NCBI RefSeq assembly: GCF_004005905.1
Contig: NZ_SACO01000001.1
Coordinates: 372,001 to 436,000, forward strand
Source of the DNA: Novosphingobium umbonatum
GTDB lineage: Bacteria > Pseudomonadota > Alphaproteobacteria > Sphingomonadales > Sphingomonadaceae
Direction of reading: 5' to 3'
DNA length: 64,000 nt
Part shown: piece by piece, positions 53,045 through 61,508 of the stretch
Position numbering within the stretch: the first letter of the stretch is position 1
How the letters are laid out: the number at the start of each line of letters is the position of its first letter
Program-made: the position numbers and the translations under genes
Notes under the pieces: generated by a model
Told to the model about the DNA's origin: nothing
Databases searched by the model: none
What the model saw: the letters and a program-made list of their open reading frames with translations, nothing else

Positions 53045-54069
53045 CGATCCGTGTTCTGATTATTGACGATTCCGCCACCATGCGCGCCGTGCTGGCCGCC
53101 CGTCTCTCGGGGAACCCCGATATTCAGGTGGTGGGTCTGGCCTGCAACGCCGCCGAAGGGCGCCAGCTGATCAAGGAGCTGGAACCTGATGTGGTGACGC
53201 TGGATATCGAAATGCCGGGGATGAACGGGCTCGATTTCCTCGACAAGATCATGACCTTGCGCCCGACGCCCGTCATCATCGTCTCCGGCCTGACTCAGGC
53301 GGGCAGCGATGTGACCGCGCGCGCCTTGGGCCTTGGCGCGGTGGATTGCTATTGCAAGACTGACTATGCGGGCAGCGCGATGCAGGATGGCGGCAAGCTG
53401 GCCGGTATGGTGCGTCAGGCGGCACAGGTGAAGGTGCGCCGCCGCGCTGCGCCCGAAGCCCCGCATATGGCCGCCCCGATGCGCGCTGTAAGTGCCAGCG
53501 GCGGGCGCAGCGCTACGCGCCTGATCGCTATCGGCTCCTCCACCGGCGGGGTGGAAGCCTTGCAGGTGTTGCTGCGCAATTTCCCTGAGGATTGCCCGCC
53601 AGCGATGATCGTGCAGCACGTGGACGCCCGTTTCGCGCCCGCCATTGCCCGCACGCTGAATTCTGTCTCGCCCGCCACCGTGGTTCTGGCCGAACCGGAC
53701 ATGCCGCTCAAGCGCGGCCATGTCTATCTGGCGCCCGGTGATGACCGCCATCTGATGGTGGCCGGCACCACCAGCCTGCATGCCAAGCTGCGCCCGGGCG
53801 AGCCGATTTCCGGCCATCGGCCCAGCGTGGATGCCTTGTTCATGTCCGTGGCCCAGCGCGTCGGCGCCGATGCCATCGGCATTCTGTTGACCGGCATGGG
53901 CGCGGACGGGGCGAAGGGCCTGTTGGCCATGCACCAGACCGGCGCCAACACCATCGCGCAGGATGAAGCCACCTGCACCGTTTTCGGCATGCCCCGCGTG
54001 GCCATCTCGCTGGGCGCCGCCCGCACGGTGGCCCCGATCGGCCGCATCGCCCAGCACGCATTTTCCTGA
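53041..54069 (+). CDS. cheB: CheB, receptor methylesterase
   Basis: The 342-residue protein has a receiver (phospho-Asp55 in TLDIEMPGMNG) and a complete methylesterase triad: Ser in GSSTGGVEAL, His in IVQHVDARF and Asp in LLTGMGADGAKG. GTG start coupled to cheR. Unlike the copy at 45061-46104, it should be active. Confidence 0.95.
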   Translation: MTIRVLIIDDSATMRAVLAARLSGNPDIQVVGLACNAAEGRQLIKELEPDVVTLDIEMPGMNGLDFLDKIMTLRPTPVIIVSGLTQAGSDVTARALGLGAVDCYCKTDYAGSAMQDGGKLAGMVRQAAQVKVRRRAAPEAPHMAAPMRAVSASGGRSATRLIAIGSSTGGVEALQVLLRNFPEDCPPAMIVQHVDARFAPAIARTLNSVSPATVVLAEPDMPLKRGHVYLAPGDDRHLMVAGTTSLHAKLRPGEPISGHRPSVDALFMSVAQRVGADAIGILLTGMGADGAKGLLAMHQTGANTIAQDEATCTVFGMPRVAISLGAARTVAPIGRIAQHAFS

Positions 54070-54082
54070 GAGGTAACGGCCT

Positions 54083-54637
54083 ATGTCCTATGAAGCCCCC
54101 TCTCCCATGAACGCCATCACCAGGATCAACATCCTGCAGGGACAGGCGCGGGTATCTGCCGGACCACGGGTGGAATTTTCCACCGTGCTCGGTTCCTGCG
54201 TGGCCACCTGCCTGTTTGATCCCGATGTCGAAGTGGGGGGGATGAACCACTTCCTGTTGGCCGAGCCTCCGCAAGGATCGCATAGCGGCGATTTCGACGA
54301 GCATTACGGCGTCTACTTGATGGAATTGCTCATCAACGAGATGCTGGCCCATGGCGCGGCCAAGTCGCGTATGCGGGCCCATCTTTATGGTGGCGCCAAT
54401 CTCAATTCCGGCTTTGCGCGGATCGGCACCAAAAATGCCGAATTTGCCCGCAGCTTCCTTGCCAGCGAACGCATCACGGTCGTGCGCGAGGATCTGGGCG
54501 GCAACAATGCCCGCCGCGTCGATTTCCGCCCCGCCCGCGGCCAAGTCCGCTGCCGGACCGTTGAAAACACCCTTGCCCCTGAAATCAAACCAACGGCGCG
54601 GCCCTTGCCGAACCGTGGTGATGTTGAATTGTTCTAA
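54083..54637 (+). CDS. cheD: CheD, receptor deamidase
   Basis: The 184-residue protein carries the catalytic Cys in TVLGSCVATCLFD, the His in GGMNHFLL and the downstream LYGGANLNSG region. It deamidates receptor glutamines and may act with other phosphatases. It is in the che operon, 13 bases after cheB. Confidence 0.93.
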   Translation: MSYEAPSPMNAITRINILQGQARVSAGPRVEFSTVLGSCVATCLFDPDVEVGGMNHFLLAEPPQGSHSGDFDEHYGVYLMELLINEMLAHGAAKSRMRAHLYGGANLNSGFARIGTKNAEFARSFLASERITVVREDLGGNNARRVDFRPARGQVRCRTVENTLAPEIKPTARPLPNRGDVELF

Positions 54638-54653
54638 GAAAGCGAGCCACGCC

Positions 54654-55025
54654 ATGAGCAAGAACACCCGTATTCTGACTGTTGACGATAGCGCGAGCAT
54701 GCGCGCCCTGCTGAACCATGCGCTGACCAGCCAGGGCTTTGACGTGGCGCAGGCCGAGGACGGCGAAGTCGCCCTCGAATGGCTGGCGCTGAACGAGGTG
54801 GATGTGGTGATCACCGACATCAACATGCCTCGTCTCGACGGCTTTGGCCTGATCGAAAAGCTGCGTCAGGGCAATCGTCACCGCGACCGGCCCATTCTGG
54901 TGCTGACCACGGAGAGCAGCGAGGAAAAGAAGGCGCGTGCACGTTCGGCCGGCGCCACTGGCTGGATTGTGAAGCCCTTTGATCCGGAAAAGCTGGTCGC
55001 GGCGGTGCGTCGCGTTGCCCATTGA
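54654..55025 (+). CDS. cheY: CheY, response regulator
   Basis: The 123-residue single-receiver protein has Asp11 and Asp12, phospho-Asp55 (VVITDINMPRLDG), Thr in LTTESS and Lys in IVKPF. ATG 54654 is preceded by AGCGAG; longer in-frame starts would run back into cheD. Its target FliM lacks the usual docking peptide here. Confidence 0.93.
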   Translation: MSKNTRILTVDDSASMRALLNHALTSQGFDVAQAEDGEVALEWLALNEVDVVITDINMPRLDGFGLIEKLRQGNRHRDRPILVLTTESSEEKKARARSAGATGWIVKPFDPEKLVAAVRRVAH

Positions 55026-55050
55026 TCTTCTGGCTGAAGGAGTATGAACC

Positions 55051-55491
55051 ATGCACCGTGAGTTAATCACCTTTGAAGTGGGTGGGCAGGTCTTTGGCAT
55101 AGACATCATGGCCATCCGCGAGATCCGCGCGTGGAGCCCCACCACGCGCCTGCCACGCGTGCCCCATTATGTGGCGGGCGTGGTCAATCTGCGCGGTACG
55201 GTGTTGCCGGTGATCGATCTGGCGGCGCGTCTGGGCTGGGAATCGACCGAGCCAAGCCCGCGCCATGCCATTATCGTGACGCAGCTGGGCAGCCAGGCCT
55301 GTGGTTTGATCGTGGATTCGGTGAGCGACATCGTGACGCTCTCCAATGACGCGCTGCAACCCCCGCCCAGCACCGCCAATGACAGCATCATCACCTTCCT
55401 CGAAGGGCTTGCCGCCATCGAGGACAAGATGGTGATGGTGCTGGCTCTGGGCGCGCTGGGCGATGGCAACGAGTTTGGCGAAGCGGCATGA
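55051..55491 (+). CDS. cheW: CheW, receptor-kinase coupling protein
   Basis: The 146-residue CheW domain reads ITFEVGGQVFGIDIMAIREI, GVVNLRGTVLPVIDLAARLG and SVSDIVTLSNDALQPPP. AAGGAG precedes the ATG. It overlaps the next small gene by four bases. Confidence 0.95.
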   Translation: MHRELITFEVGGQVFGIDIMAIREIRAWSPTTRLPRVPHYVAGVVNLRGTVLPVIDLAARLGWESTEPSPRHAIIVTQLGSQACGLIVDSVSDIVTLSNDALQPPPSTANDSIITFLEGLAAIEDKMVMVLALGALGDGNEFGEAA

Positions 55492-55760
55492 CGGACGATG
55501 CGCACATAGCGGCCCATCTCACAACAGTGGCCGATGTGCTTCACGAACTCGCCAGCGAGATCGAGGAGCTAGGCACCACCTTGTGCATGGATCCGGCCAT
55601 CATCGCCCATCATGTCGGCACGTTGCAATCGATCGACCTGATTGCCCAGAAACAGCGCTGGCTCGCCACGCTGCTCAAGGCGGATTGTCCTCTTTCGGCG
55701 GTCAATACCATTGGCGTGGAGGCTTTGAAGGCTCGCTTTGCCTCCCCCAACGCCCATTGA
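55488..55760 (+). CDS. small unknown protein at the end of the che operon
   Basis: The 90-residue, probably all-helical protein (VADVLHELASEIEELGTTLC; HHVGTLQSIDLIAQKQRWLA) overlaps cheW by four bases. I do not recognise the family. The helical Asp/Gln-containing stretch and place at the end of an operon with no visible CheZ make a CheY phosphatase or adaptor role possible, but no catalytic motif proves it. Confidence 0.7.
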   Translation: MTDDAHIAAHLTTVADVLHELASEIEELGTTLCMDPAIIAHHVGTLQSIDLIAQKQRWLATLLKADCPLSAVNTIGVEALKARFASPNAH

Positions 55761-55808
55761 CCAACGCTTGAGTTCAGCCCCGCGCTGAGCGTTCTTGCCA
55801 GGCTAGAG

Positions 55809-55863
55809 GCCCTCTTCGGTTGCCCGCCGTTTAACAGCGGCGGCGCGGCAGAAGGGGGCTTTT
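55809..55863 (+). terminator. terminator of the che operon
   Basis: GCCCTCTTC (55809-55817) pairs with GAAGGGGGC (55851-55859), with an inner CGCCG/CGGCG stem, followed by TTTT. It begins 49 bases after the last che gene. Confidence 0.8.
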
Positions 55864-55935
55864 GCCTGTTTGACCCGCAAGCCGTGGCGGTTGGGAAAAG
55901 GCAAACAAGACAGGGCCATAGCTCTCGGCAAATGC

Positions 55936-56084
55936 CTAAAGACCATGCGAGAGGTCTCTAATGCCTTGTTGTTATTCCATGTTCACCGCAGGCGAGAATC
56001 GCGATTGGTACAAAACCAAGGCTCTCGACTGATGGACCCAACTTTGCCCCGGCCGTCCGTCCCTCCTCCGGCCGGGGCAGTTTT
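55936..56084 (+). ncRNA. candidate small RNA downstream of the che operon
   Basis: The gap 55761-56095 holds no gene. After the che terminator there is a hairpin AGACC/GGTCT (55940-55957) and then a strong terminator hairpin GCCCCGGCCG/CGGCCGGGGC (56046-56078) followed by AGTTTT. The terminator loop carries CCCTCCTC, a Shine-Dalgarno complement, as in cuckoo-type RNAs. No promoter was recognised, and it converges on the hypothetical gene at 56096. Confidence 0.4.
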
Positions 56085-56095
56085 ATGCCCGACAG

Positions 56096-56626
56096 TTAAT
56101 GCAAAACCGCGTGTTCAGGCACGCGCCATTCTTCCACATCCAGCGCCAGATCGCTGCGCCACGCGCGGCCGGTTTTGCCAATGCCCACCGTGGCGGTCGG
56201 ATCGGCCCCCTGCGCCGCCGAGGCCAGACAGGCCGCCAGCGCGGACAGGAGCGAAAGCGCGGGCGTTTGCGCTTCCGAGGTCATTTCCTCGTCCATATCG
56301 GGCAGGATGACCGAGGCCAGACAATCGCCATCAATCGAGCGCGACAGGATATAGGAGGCATTCTCCGGCATCAGCGCCAGCGCCGCGCTGTCATGGGCGC
56401 CCATCTTCACCAGCGCCTGCATGGTGGACATAGGCGGCAGATGATCATGCAGGCCGGTTTGCACCTGAGGCGCCTTGGCGATCAGGCCATAGGTTTTCAG
56501 CAGAAGATCGCCCTCATCCTCGCTTTGCGCGCTCGCACAGTCGCGGCACAGCTCGGCCAGGCGCAGGCGCCATTCAGCCATGGTCATGGCCAGTTTGCGG
56601 GTGATGGGGGCGATGTCTTTGCTCAT
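56096..56626 (-). CDS. hypothetical protein
   Basis: This is a 176-residue soluble protein of unknown family. The N-terminal 35 residues form a helix (MTMAEWRLRLAELCRDCA); the middle has PPMSTMQALVKMGAHDSAAL, and the end is rich in Ala. AAGGGGG before the ATG and normal codon use support expression. It lies beside the che operon on the other strand. Confidence 0.65.
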   Translation of the reverse strand: MSKDIAPITRKLAMTMAEWRLRLAELCRDCASAQSEDEGDLLLKTYGLIAKAPQVQTGLHDHLPPMSTMQALVKMGAHDSAALALMPENASYILSRSIDGDCLASVILPDMDEEMTSEAQTPALSLLSALAACLASAAQGADPTATVGIGKTGRAWRSDLALDVEEWRVPEHAVLH

Positions 56627-57395
56627 GCCCCCTTGTCACCCGCGAATCGGGAAGAGAGCAAGCAAGGTAACCATAAGATTAAGCAAGCCCTGTCCCCCGC
56701 TGGCACGGCCTATGGAATTACCGCTATATTGCGGTACAATCCCGCCCCATATTTGGACGTTTCTTGGCCAATAGTTTAACCGAGCCAAAACAGACGCTGT
56801 ACGAGGCATATTCTTCGCATTTGCGGCGTAGATTTGTTACGATTTGATGCGCTGCAAAACGTCTTTTTTCTTGCAGGATGAACGCGCTAGGCGTAACAAT
56901 CAGGACATAGCAAGGCAAAGTTGATAAAAACACATCACCGTCAAAACAGCGGCGATAGTATTCAACACAAAGCCAAAAGGAGAGGATGCTAAAATTTGTT
57001 CCTGCCGAGTCATTCGGCAGAGGTTAAATTGTTGGCGTATAATTTCCCGAACAGCGATACTTAGAGAATAGATGAAGCTTGCCTTGTCTGACGCCTAAAA
57101 AATAAGCGAGGGTGCAGACAAAGCAGAAGGCGGGATGCCCGGAGCAAGGCGGAACCACAAATGAACAGCATTTGTCGCCCCATCCGGATAACAGCTCCCG
57201 CACTTAAGCGTGAATAGCGACCTTGGTTTCGCAGGCACCCAAACAAGGCCGTGATTTTTGCGCATCACCTAGCCCGGGCCATTCCGGGTCGGGCAAGCCG
57301 ATGACGAGTAAACGACCCCATCGTCATCGGCTTGCCTCCTTTATCCGACATCCATGGCCGTGCAACACGCAACCATGACGCGCCAGACAGACGCC
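56627..57395. other. long AT-richer gap without a recognised gene
   Basis: About 770 bases, clearly lower in GC than the flanks. Short open frames on the minus strand (56724-56933 and 57061-57246) give Arg/Leu-rich products without family features and are not called. Small hairpins are visible (for example CTGCCGA-GTCAT-TCGGCAG near 57003-57021). This may be decayed DNA, a transferred remnant or RNA; nothing decisive is seen. Confidence 0.5.
57292..57343 (-). terminator. strong hairpin downstream of RidA gene 1
   Basis: GGCAAGCCGATGACGA (57292-57307) pairs perfectly over 16 bp with TCGTCATCGGCTTGCC (57321-57336), followed on the plus strand by TCCTTT. It lies 60 bases beyond the end of the minus-strand RidA-family gene and could work in both directions. 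Confidence 0.65.
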
Positions 57396-57908
57396 TCAGG
57401 GCGCCTTGGCGGCAATCGCCTCAATCTCGATATAAATCCCCGGACGGCCCAACGCGGCGACCTGCACGGTCGATCGGGTAGGCTTGTTCGGCTGTTCTGC
57501 CGTGCCGAAGTAGGTCTTGAACACTTCGTTCATCGCGCCATTGTCCATGCGGCCGCCTTTTTCCGGCACGCCAACCATGAACACGGTCATCTTGACGATG
57601 TCACCCATGCCCCAGCCCATGCCTTCCAACTGGGCCTTCATCTTGCTCAGGATCGATTTGGTCTGGGTGGCCGTATCACCCAATTCCTCGGGCTTGGCAG
57701 GGTCGATAGGCGAGGCGGTCGAACCGGACAGATAAAGCGTCTTGGAACCGACCGGCACCAAAGCCGTGCTGCCGATCACCGCCGTCGGGCTGCTGGCGGT
57801 GCGTTCGATGACCGGCTTGGGCGCGGGGGCCTTGGTGGCGGCCATAGCGGGCGCGGCTAGCAGGGCCAGACCGGCAGCGGCCAGAGTAACAGGCAAGCGC
57901 ATCATCAT
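57396..57908 (-). CDS. exported RidA/YjgF-family protein 1
   Basis: The 170-residue protein has a signal peptide (residues 1 to about 24, ending AMAA) and one RidA domain. That domain has TKSILSKMKAQLEGMGWGMG, the substrate-binding Arg in TRSTVQVAALGRPG and the ending IEIEAIAAKAP. Cytosolic RidA hydrolyses reactive enamine/imine intermediates; an exported copy has an unknown substrate. It lies 70 bases after the TonB receptor, probably in its operon. Confidence 0.85.
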   Translation of the reverse strand: MMMRLPVTLAAAGLALLAAPAMAATKAPAPKPVIERTASSPTAVIGSTALVPVGSKTLYLSGSTASPIDPAKPEELGDTATQTKSILSKMKAQLEGMGWGMGDIVKMTVFMVGVPEKGGRMDNGAMNEVFKTYFGTAEQPNKPTRSTVQVAALGRPGIYIEIEAIAAKAP

Positions 57909-57978
57909 TCTTCCCTCTTTTCACGCAAAAAGGGGTGGGAAGCACAATGCCACCCACCCCTTCATGCAAAGCCTTAGC

Positions 57979-60603
57979 TTAGAACTTCACGCCCACGCGA
58001 GCGTAGTAATAGCCGCCGTTGATGCCATAGGGCGAGAACGTCGGATAGGTCACGCTGGAATAGGAACGGTTGCCGGTCGCCAGATAGTAGTTGCGAATGA
58101 CATCCGCCACCTTGGTGGGATAGTGGTTGGTCAGGTTGTTGGCGCCGATGGTGAACTTCACCGCCTTGGTCAGCTGATAGCTGACGTCCAGATCGGTGAT
58201 GACCGCTGCGGCAATATGCTCGCGGAAGTCGGCACCGGTGGAGGGCAGCTGGACCAGCAGGCCCGAAGCGCCATAGAAGCTTTCACGCAGATTGACGCTC
58301 AGCTTGTCCTTCTTCCAATAGGCGCCCAGCGTAGCGCGGAACTTGGGCGTGGTGTCCTGCAACTGCGACACGTCAAAGCGCGAGATCAGCGCCGAGGCGG
58401 TCGGGTTGATGGTGCTGGAATAGAGCGCCGAAGGCAGGGCCGCGATCTTGAGCACCTTGTTGTCGTTGTAATTCATGGCCAGCGACCAGTCGATCTTGCC
58501 ATAGCTGCCCAGATCGATGGGATAGGTGGCCAGGAAGTCGACGCCACGGGTGCGCATCTTCACGCCATTGGCAAAGGTCTGGATCGACACGGTGCCCGAG
58601 GTGTTGCGCACGGTGCCCGCCGTGGTGTCCTGCGTCAGAACATAGGCAGGGATGGTGCCCCCCAGAGCGGCGGCCACAGCGTTATACACCGCCGACTGGT
58701 TATACAATGCATAATTGTCGGCATTGTAGCTGCTGACGCAACCCGAAAGCGTCGAGGCGCCCGAGGCATTGTAATTGCTGGAAGGGCAATATTGGCCACG
58801 GAAACCATAGAAGCTGGACGAGATGATGATGCGGTCGCGGATCGTGGTCTGATAGGCGTCGATCGTGATCGTCAGCTTGGGCAGCGGGTTCAGCACGAAA
58901 CCAAGGCTGAAATTGGTCGACTTTTCAGGCTTCAGACCGCCAAAGCCCAGAGCGGCAGCACCGGCCGAGTTGGCAGGCAGCACGCCACCCACCGAGGACG
59001 GGCCGACGTTGATGCCCGAATAGAAGCTTTCCGCCAGCGTCGGGGCGCGGAAGCCGGTCGACACCGTGCCACGGATGGCGATGGCGGGGTTGAAGTCATA
59101 GCGCTGCGTCAGCTTGAACACGGTGGTGTTGCCAAAGTCGCTGTATTTTTCATGACGCACCGCGCCATCCACCAGCCACTTGTCGGTCACTTTCTGGCTC
59201 AGGTCCAGATATTGCGAGAAGTTGCTGCGGGTGTGATAGCCAGCATCGTTCGGGCTATAGCCAAAGAAGGACTGGGCGCCGCCGCCATAATAGGAAGCCG
59301 GATCACCAGCGACGATCTGATAGCTTTCCTTGCGGAATTCCAGACCGGCAGCAACATGCAGCGGTTCAGCCAGACCGGTCTTGAATTCGCGCGTCAGGTC
59401 CAGCGTGGTGTCCCACATGGTGGTGATGAAATCGCCATCGTGGAAATTCGAAGGCGTAAAGCCGGTCGCCTTGTAGAGTTCGGCATTAGCCGAATCCACC
59501 ACGTAAACGCCGATCATGTCCTTGCTATATTGGGTCGCCAGATCGAAATTCGTATCGGCGTAGACGCCCTTGAAACCTGCCGAAACCTGATAATCGGTTT
59601 CCTCGATCTTTTCCTTCGGGTTGAAACCGGCGGGGAAATAGGGAACGCCCGACGAGCTTACCACCGTGGCGGGGGTGCGATAGTTTTCATAGGCATAGGC
59701 AATTTTCTTGCCGAAGCTGCCAAAGCTGTAAACTTCGAAATCGCCGAAAGTGTAACCAGCATTATAGGCTACCGTGGTCTGGCGGATCTTGGGATCGCCC
59801 AGCACGCGGTTGGCATAGGGATAGTTGGCCGCCGTGGTCAGGGCCGGATATTTGGCCAGATTGGCAGCGGCCACCGTGTTCGAACCATAGACGCGCGGAT
59901 CAACGTCGCCGCGGAAGCTGTAATCCTTGAACTTGGTCTGGGCCGAGATGTTCAGATACATATTCTCGACCGGCGCAATGCCGATATTGCCCGAAACGTC
60001 GAGGCTGCGGCCGCCGCCATCCATATACTGGCCACCGGTGGCGGTGATCGAACCGCCGTGATCGGCCTTCTTCTGGATGAAGTTGATCACGCCTGCGATA
60101 GCGTCCGTACCATACTGGGCAGCAGCGCCGTCCTGCAACACTTCAACATGGTCCACCGAATCGGCCAGCACAAAGCTGATATCTGGCGCGGCGCCACCGC
60201 CGTAAGGACCGCCCGAGACGTTGACGTTGGCCGAACCATGGCGGCGCTTGCCATTGACGAGGATCAGCGTGTGGTTGGGCGACAGGCCGCGCAGCTTCAT
60301 CGACAGGTTGTGGGCGGCAAGGTCGGAACCAAAGGCCTGAGCCTGGATCTGCGGCAGGTTCTGCGCAAGGCTCTGGATCAGATCGGGCTGGCCGGTGCGC
60401 TTCAACAGATCGCTGCCCAGCACCTGGATCGGTGCAGGGCTGTCCACCGCCTTCATGCCCACGGTGCGCGTGCCGGTCACGATGATGGCGGTGCCTTCAT
60501 CACCGGCAGCAGCGGCAGGAGCATCGGCGGCATGAGCAACATTGGCGGCAAGGATGGTGGAAGCAAGCAGGGCAATGGTGGTAGCCCGATAGTTATTTTT
60601 CAT
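57979..60603 (-). CDS. TonB-dependent outer membrane receptor
   Basis: The 874-residue protein has a signal peptide (ending AHAA), a TonB-box-like AIIVTG (about residues 40-45) and a plug domain (LIQSLAQNLPQIQAQAFGSD, LRGLSPNHTLILVNGKRR, VEVLQDGAAAQYGTDAIAGV). A 22-strand barrel follows, ending YYYARVGVKF. It imports a large or scarce substrate, not identifiable here. ATG 60603 gives a normal signal peptide. It is flanked by two exported RidA proteins. Confidence 0.92.
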   Translation of the reverse strand: MKNNYRATTIALLASTILAANVAHAADAPAAAAGDEGTAIIVTGTRTVGMKAVDSPAPIQVLGSDLLKRTGQPDLIQSLAQNLPQIQAQAFGSDLAAHNLSMKLRGLSPNHTLILVNGKRRHGSANVNVSGGPYGGGAAPDISFVLADSVDHVEVLQDGAAAQYGTDAIAGVINFIQKKADHGGSITATGGQYMDGGGRSLDVSGNIGIAPVENMYLNISAQTKFKDYSFRGDVDPRVYGSNTVAAANLAKYPALTTAANYPYANRVLGDPKIRQTTVAYNAGYTFGDFEVYSFGSFGKKIAYAYENYRTPATVVSSSGVPYFPAGFNPKEKIEETDYQVSAGFKGVYADTNFDLATQYSKDMIGVYVVDSANAELYKATGFTPSNFHDGDFITTMWDTTLDLTREFKTGLAEPLHVAAGLEFRKESYQIVAGDPASYYGGGAQSFFGYSPNDAGYHTRSNFSQYLDLSQKVTDKWLVDGAVRHEKYSDFGNTTVFKLTQRYDFNPAIAIRGTVSTGFRAPTLAESFYSGINVGPSSVGGVLPANSAGAAALGFGGLKPEKSTNFSLGFVLNPLPKLTITIDAYQTTIRDRIIISSSFYGFRGQYCPSSNYNASGASTLSGCVSSYNADNYALYNQSAVYNAVAAALGGTIPAYVLTQDTTAGTVRNTSGTVSIQTFANGVKMRTRGVDFLATYPIDLGSYGKIDWSLAMNYNDNKVLKIAALPSALYSSTINPTASALISRFDVSQLQDTTPKFRATLGAYWKKDKLSVNLRESFYGASGLLVQLPSTGADFREHIAAAVITDLDVSYQLTKAVKFTIGANNLTNHYPTKVADVIRNYYLATGNRSYSSVTYPTFSPYGINGGYYYARVGVKF

Positions 60604-60937
60604 GCGGAAATCCCCGTGTTTTCCAAAAATGATCCCAGCATCCTCGGTCAAAGGGGAAAACGGGCCGCTATCGGGCGGACGGCTCAACGCCCCTCCCCGT
60701 ACCGACTTCCTGTGATGCAGACCCCTTTGTGCAGCCCCAAAGCGTTCTTGAAAAACGCCCCGTTTGCAGCTCTACTTGCACCGGAAACCCCCGCTTCTGC
60801 CCATACGCCGATTAGCGTAGTGGGTTCGCAAGCAGGGGGCCTAGAAGCTTTAGCCAAGGCGAGTGCGGCAAATTTGTCGCAATTGCCGGACCGGATTTAC
60901 CGCAAGAATCTGATTTTACCGCAAGAAGGACTATCCC
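60604..60937. promoter_or_regulatory. divergent control region between TonB receptor and RidA 2
   Basis: 334 bases without a gene. It holds two 13-bp direct repeats TTTACCGCAAGAA (60896-60908 and 60915-60927), 19 bases apart. The second runs into the ribosome binding site AAGGA of the next gene. A two-turn spacing would suit a dimeric regulator such as the LuxR protein nearby, but this is not shown. Confidence 0.45.
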
Positions 60938-61441
60938 ATGCTTCGCAAGCTGATCGCCCCCGCCGCCTTGGCCGCATTGGCCGCCACCACGCTGGCCGCC
61001 CCCGCACAGGCGCAGGTCACCCGTATCAAGAGCAACCCCAACGCCTTGATTCTGGACGGGGTGAAGGTGGCTGCGGGCACCGATCTCTATTTCCTGTCGG
61101 GCCAGCTGGCCTCGCCGCTCGATCCGGCCAAGGGTATGAGCACCAACCCCGATGATTTCGGCGACACCAAGACCCAGACCATCAGTGCGCTGAACAAGAT
61201 CAAGGCCCAGCTGGAATCGCAGGGCTATTCGATCAAGGATGTGATCAAGCTGACCCTGTTCCTGGCTGCTGACCCCAAGACCGGCAAGATGGACTTTGCC
61301 GGCGCCAATGCCGGTTTCAAGGAATTCTTCGGTTCGGCCAGCAACCCCGACACCGTGGCCCGCTCGACCTTTCAGGTCGCCAATCTGGTGGCCCCGCAAT
61401 TCCTGATCGAAATCGAGGCGATTGCCGCGAAGAAGAAGTAA
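60938..61441 (+). CDS. exported RidA/YjgF-family protein 2
   Basis: The 167-residue paralogue of the gene at 57396 has a signal peptide (ending PAQAQ, about residue 25) and one RidA domain. ISALNKIKAQLESQGYSIKD, the Arg in ARSTFQVANLVAPQF and the ending IEIEAIAAKKK are visible. AAGAAGGA precedes the ATG. It is divergent from the TonB receptor. Confidence 0.85.
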   Translation: MLRKLIAPAALAALAATTLAAPAQAQVTRIKSNPNALILDGVKVAAGTDLYFLSGQLASPLDPAKGMSTNPDDFGDTKTQTISALNKIKAQLESQGYSIKDVIKLTLFLAADPKTGKMDFAGANAGFKEFFGSASNPDTVARSTFQVANLVAPQFLIEIEAIAAKKK

Positions 61442-61448
61442 GCATGAA

Positions 61449-61485
61449 AAAAGCCTGCGGAAGCATCCTCGCTCCCGCAGGCTTT
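61449..61485. terminator. two-way terminator
   Basis: AAAGCCTGCGG (61450-61460) pairs with CCGCAGGCTTT (61475-61485), with A and T runs on the two sides. It lies between the convergent RidA 2 and response regulator genes and should serve both. Confidence 0.9.
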
Positions 61486-61508
61486 CATTCCGTCAGGCCT
61501 CGGGAAAA

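Noticed and set aside
56724..56933. Small minus-strand open frame (69 residues)
   Set aside because: No domain, no supported start and atypical composition; not called as a gene.
57061..57246. Small minus-strand open frame (61 residues) in the AT-richer gap
   Set aside because: Arg/Leu-rich, no family resemblance and no clear ribosome binding site; a transposase remnant was considered but no motif supports it.
57742..61155. Long plus-strand open frame opposite the TonB receptor
   Set aside because: It is antisense to a full receptor gene with clear plug and barrel motifs, and its product has no recognisable domain.
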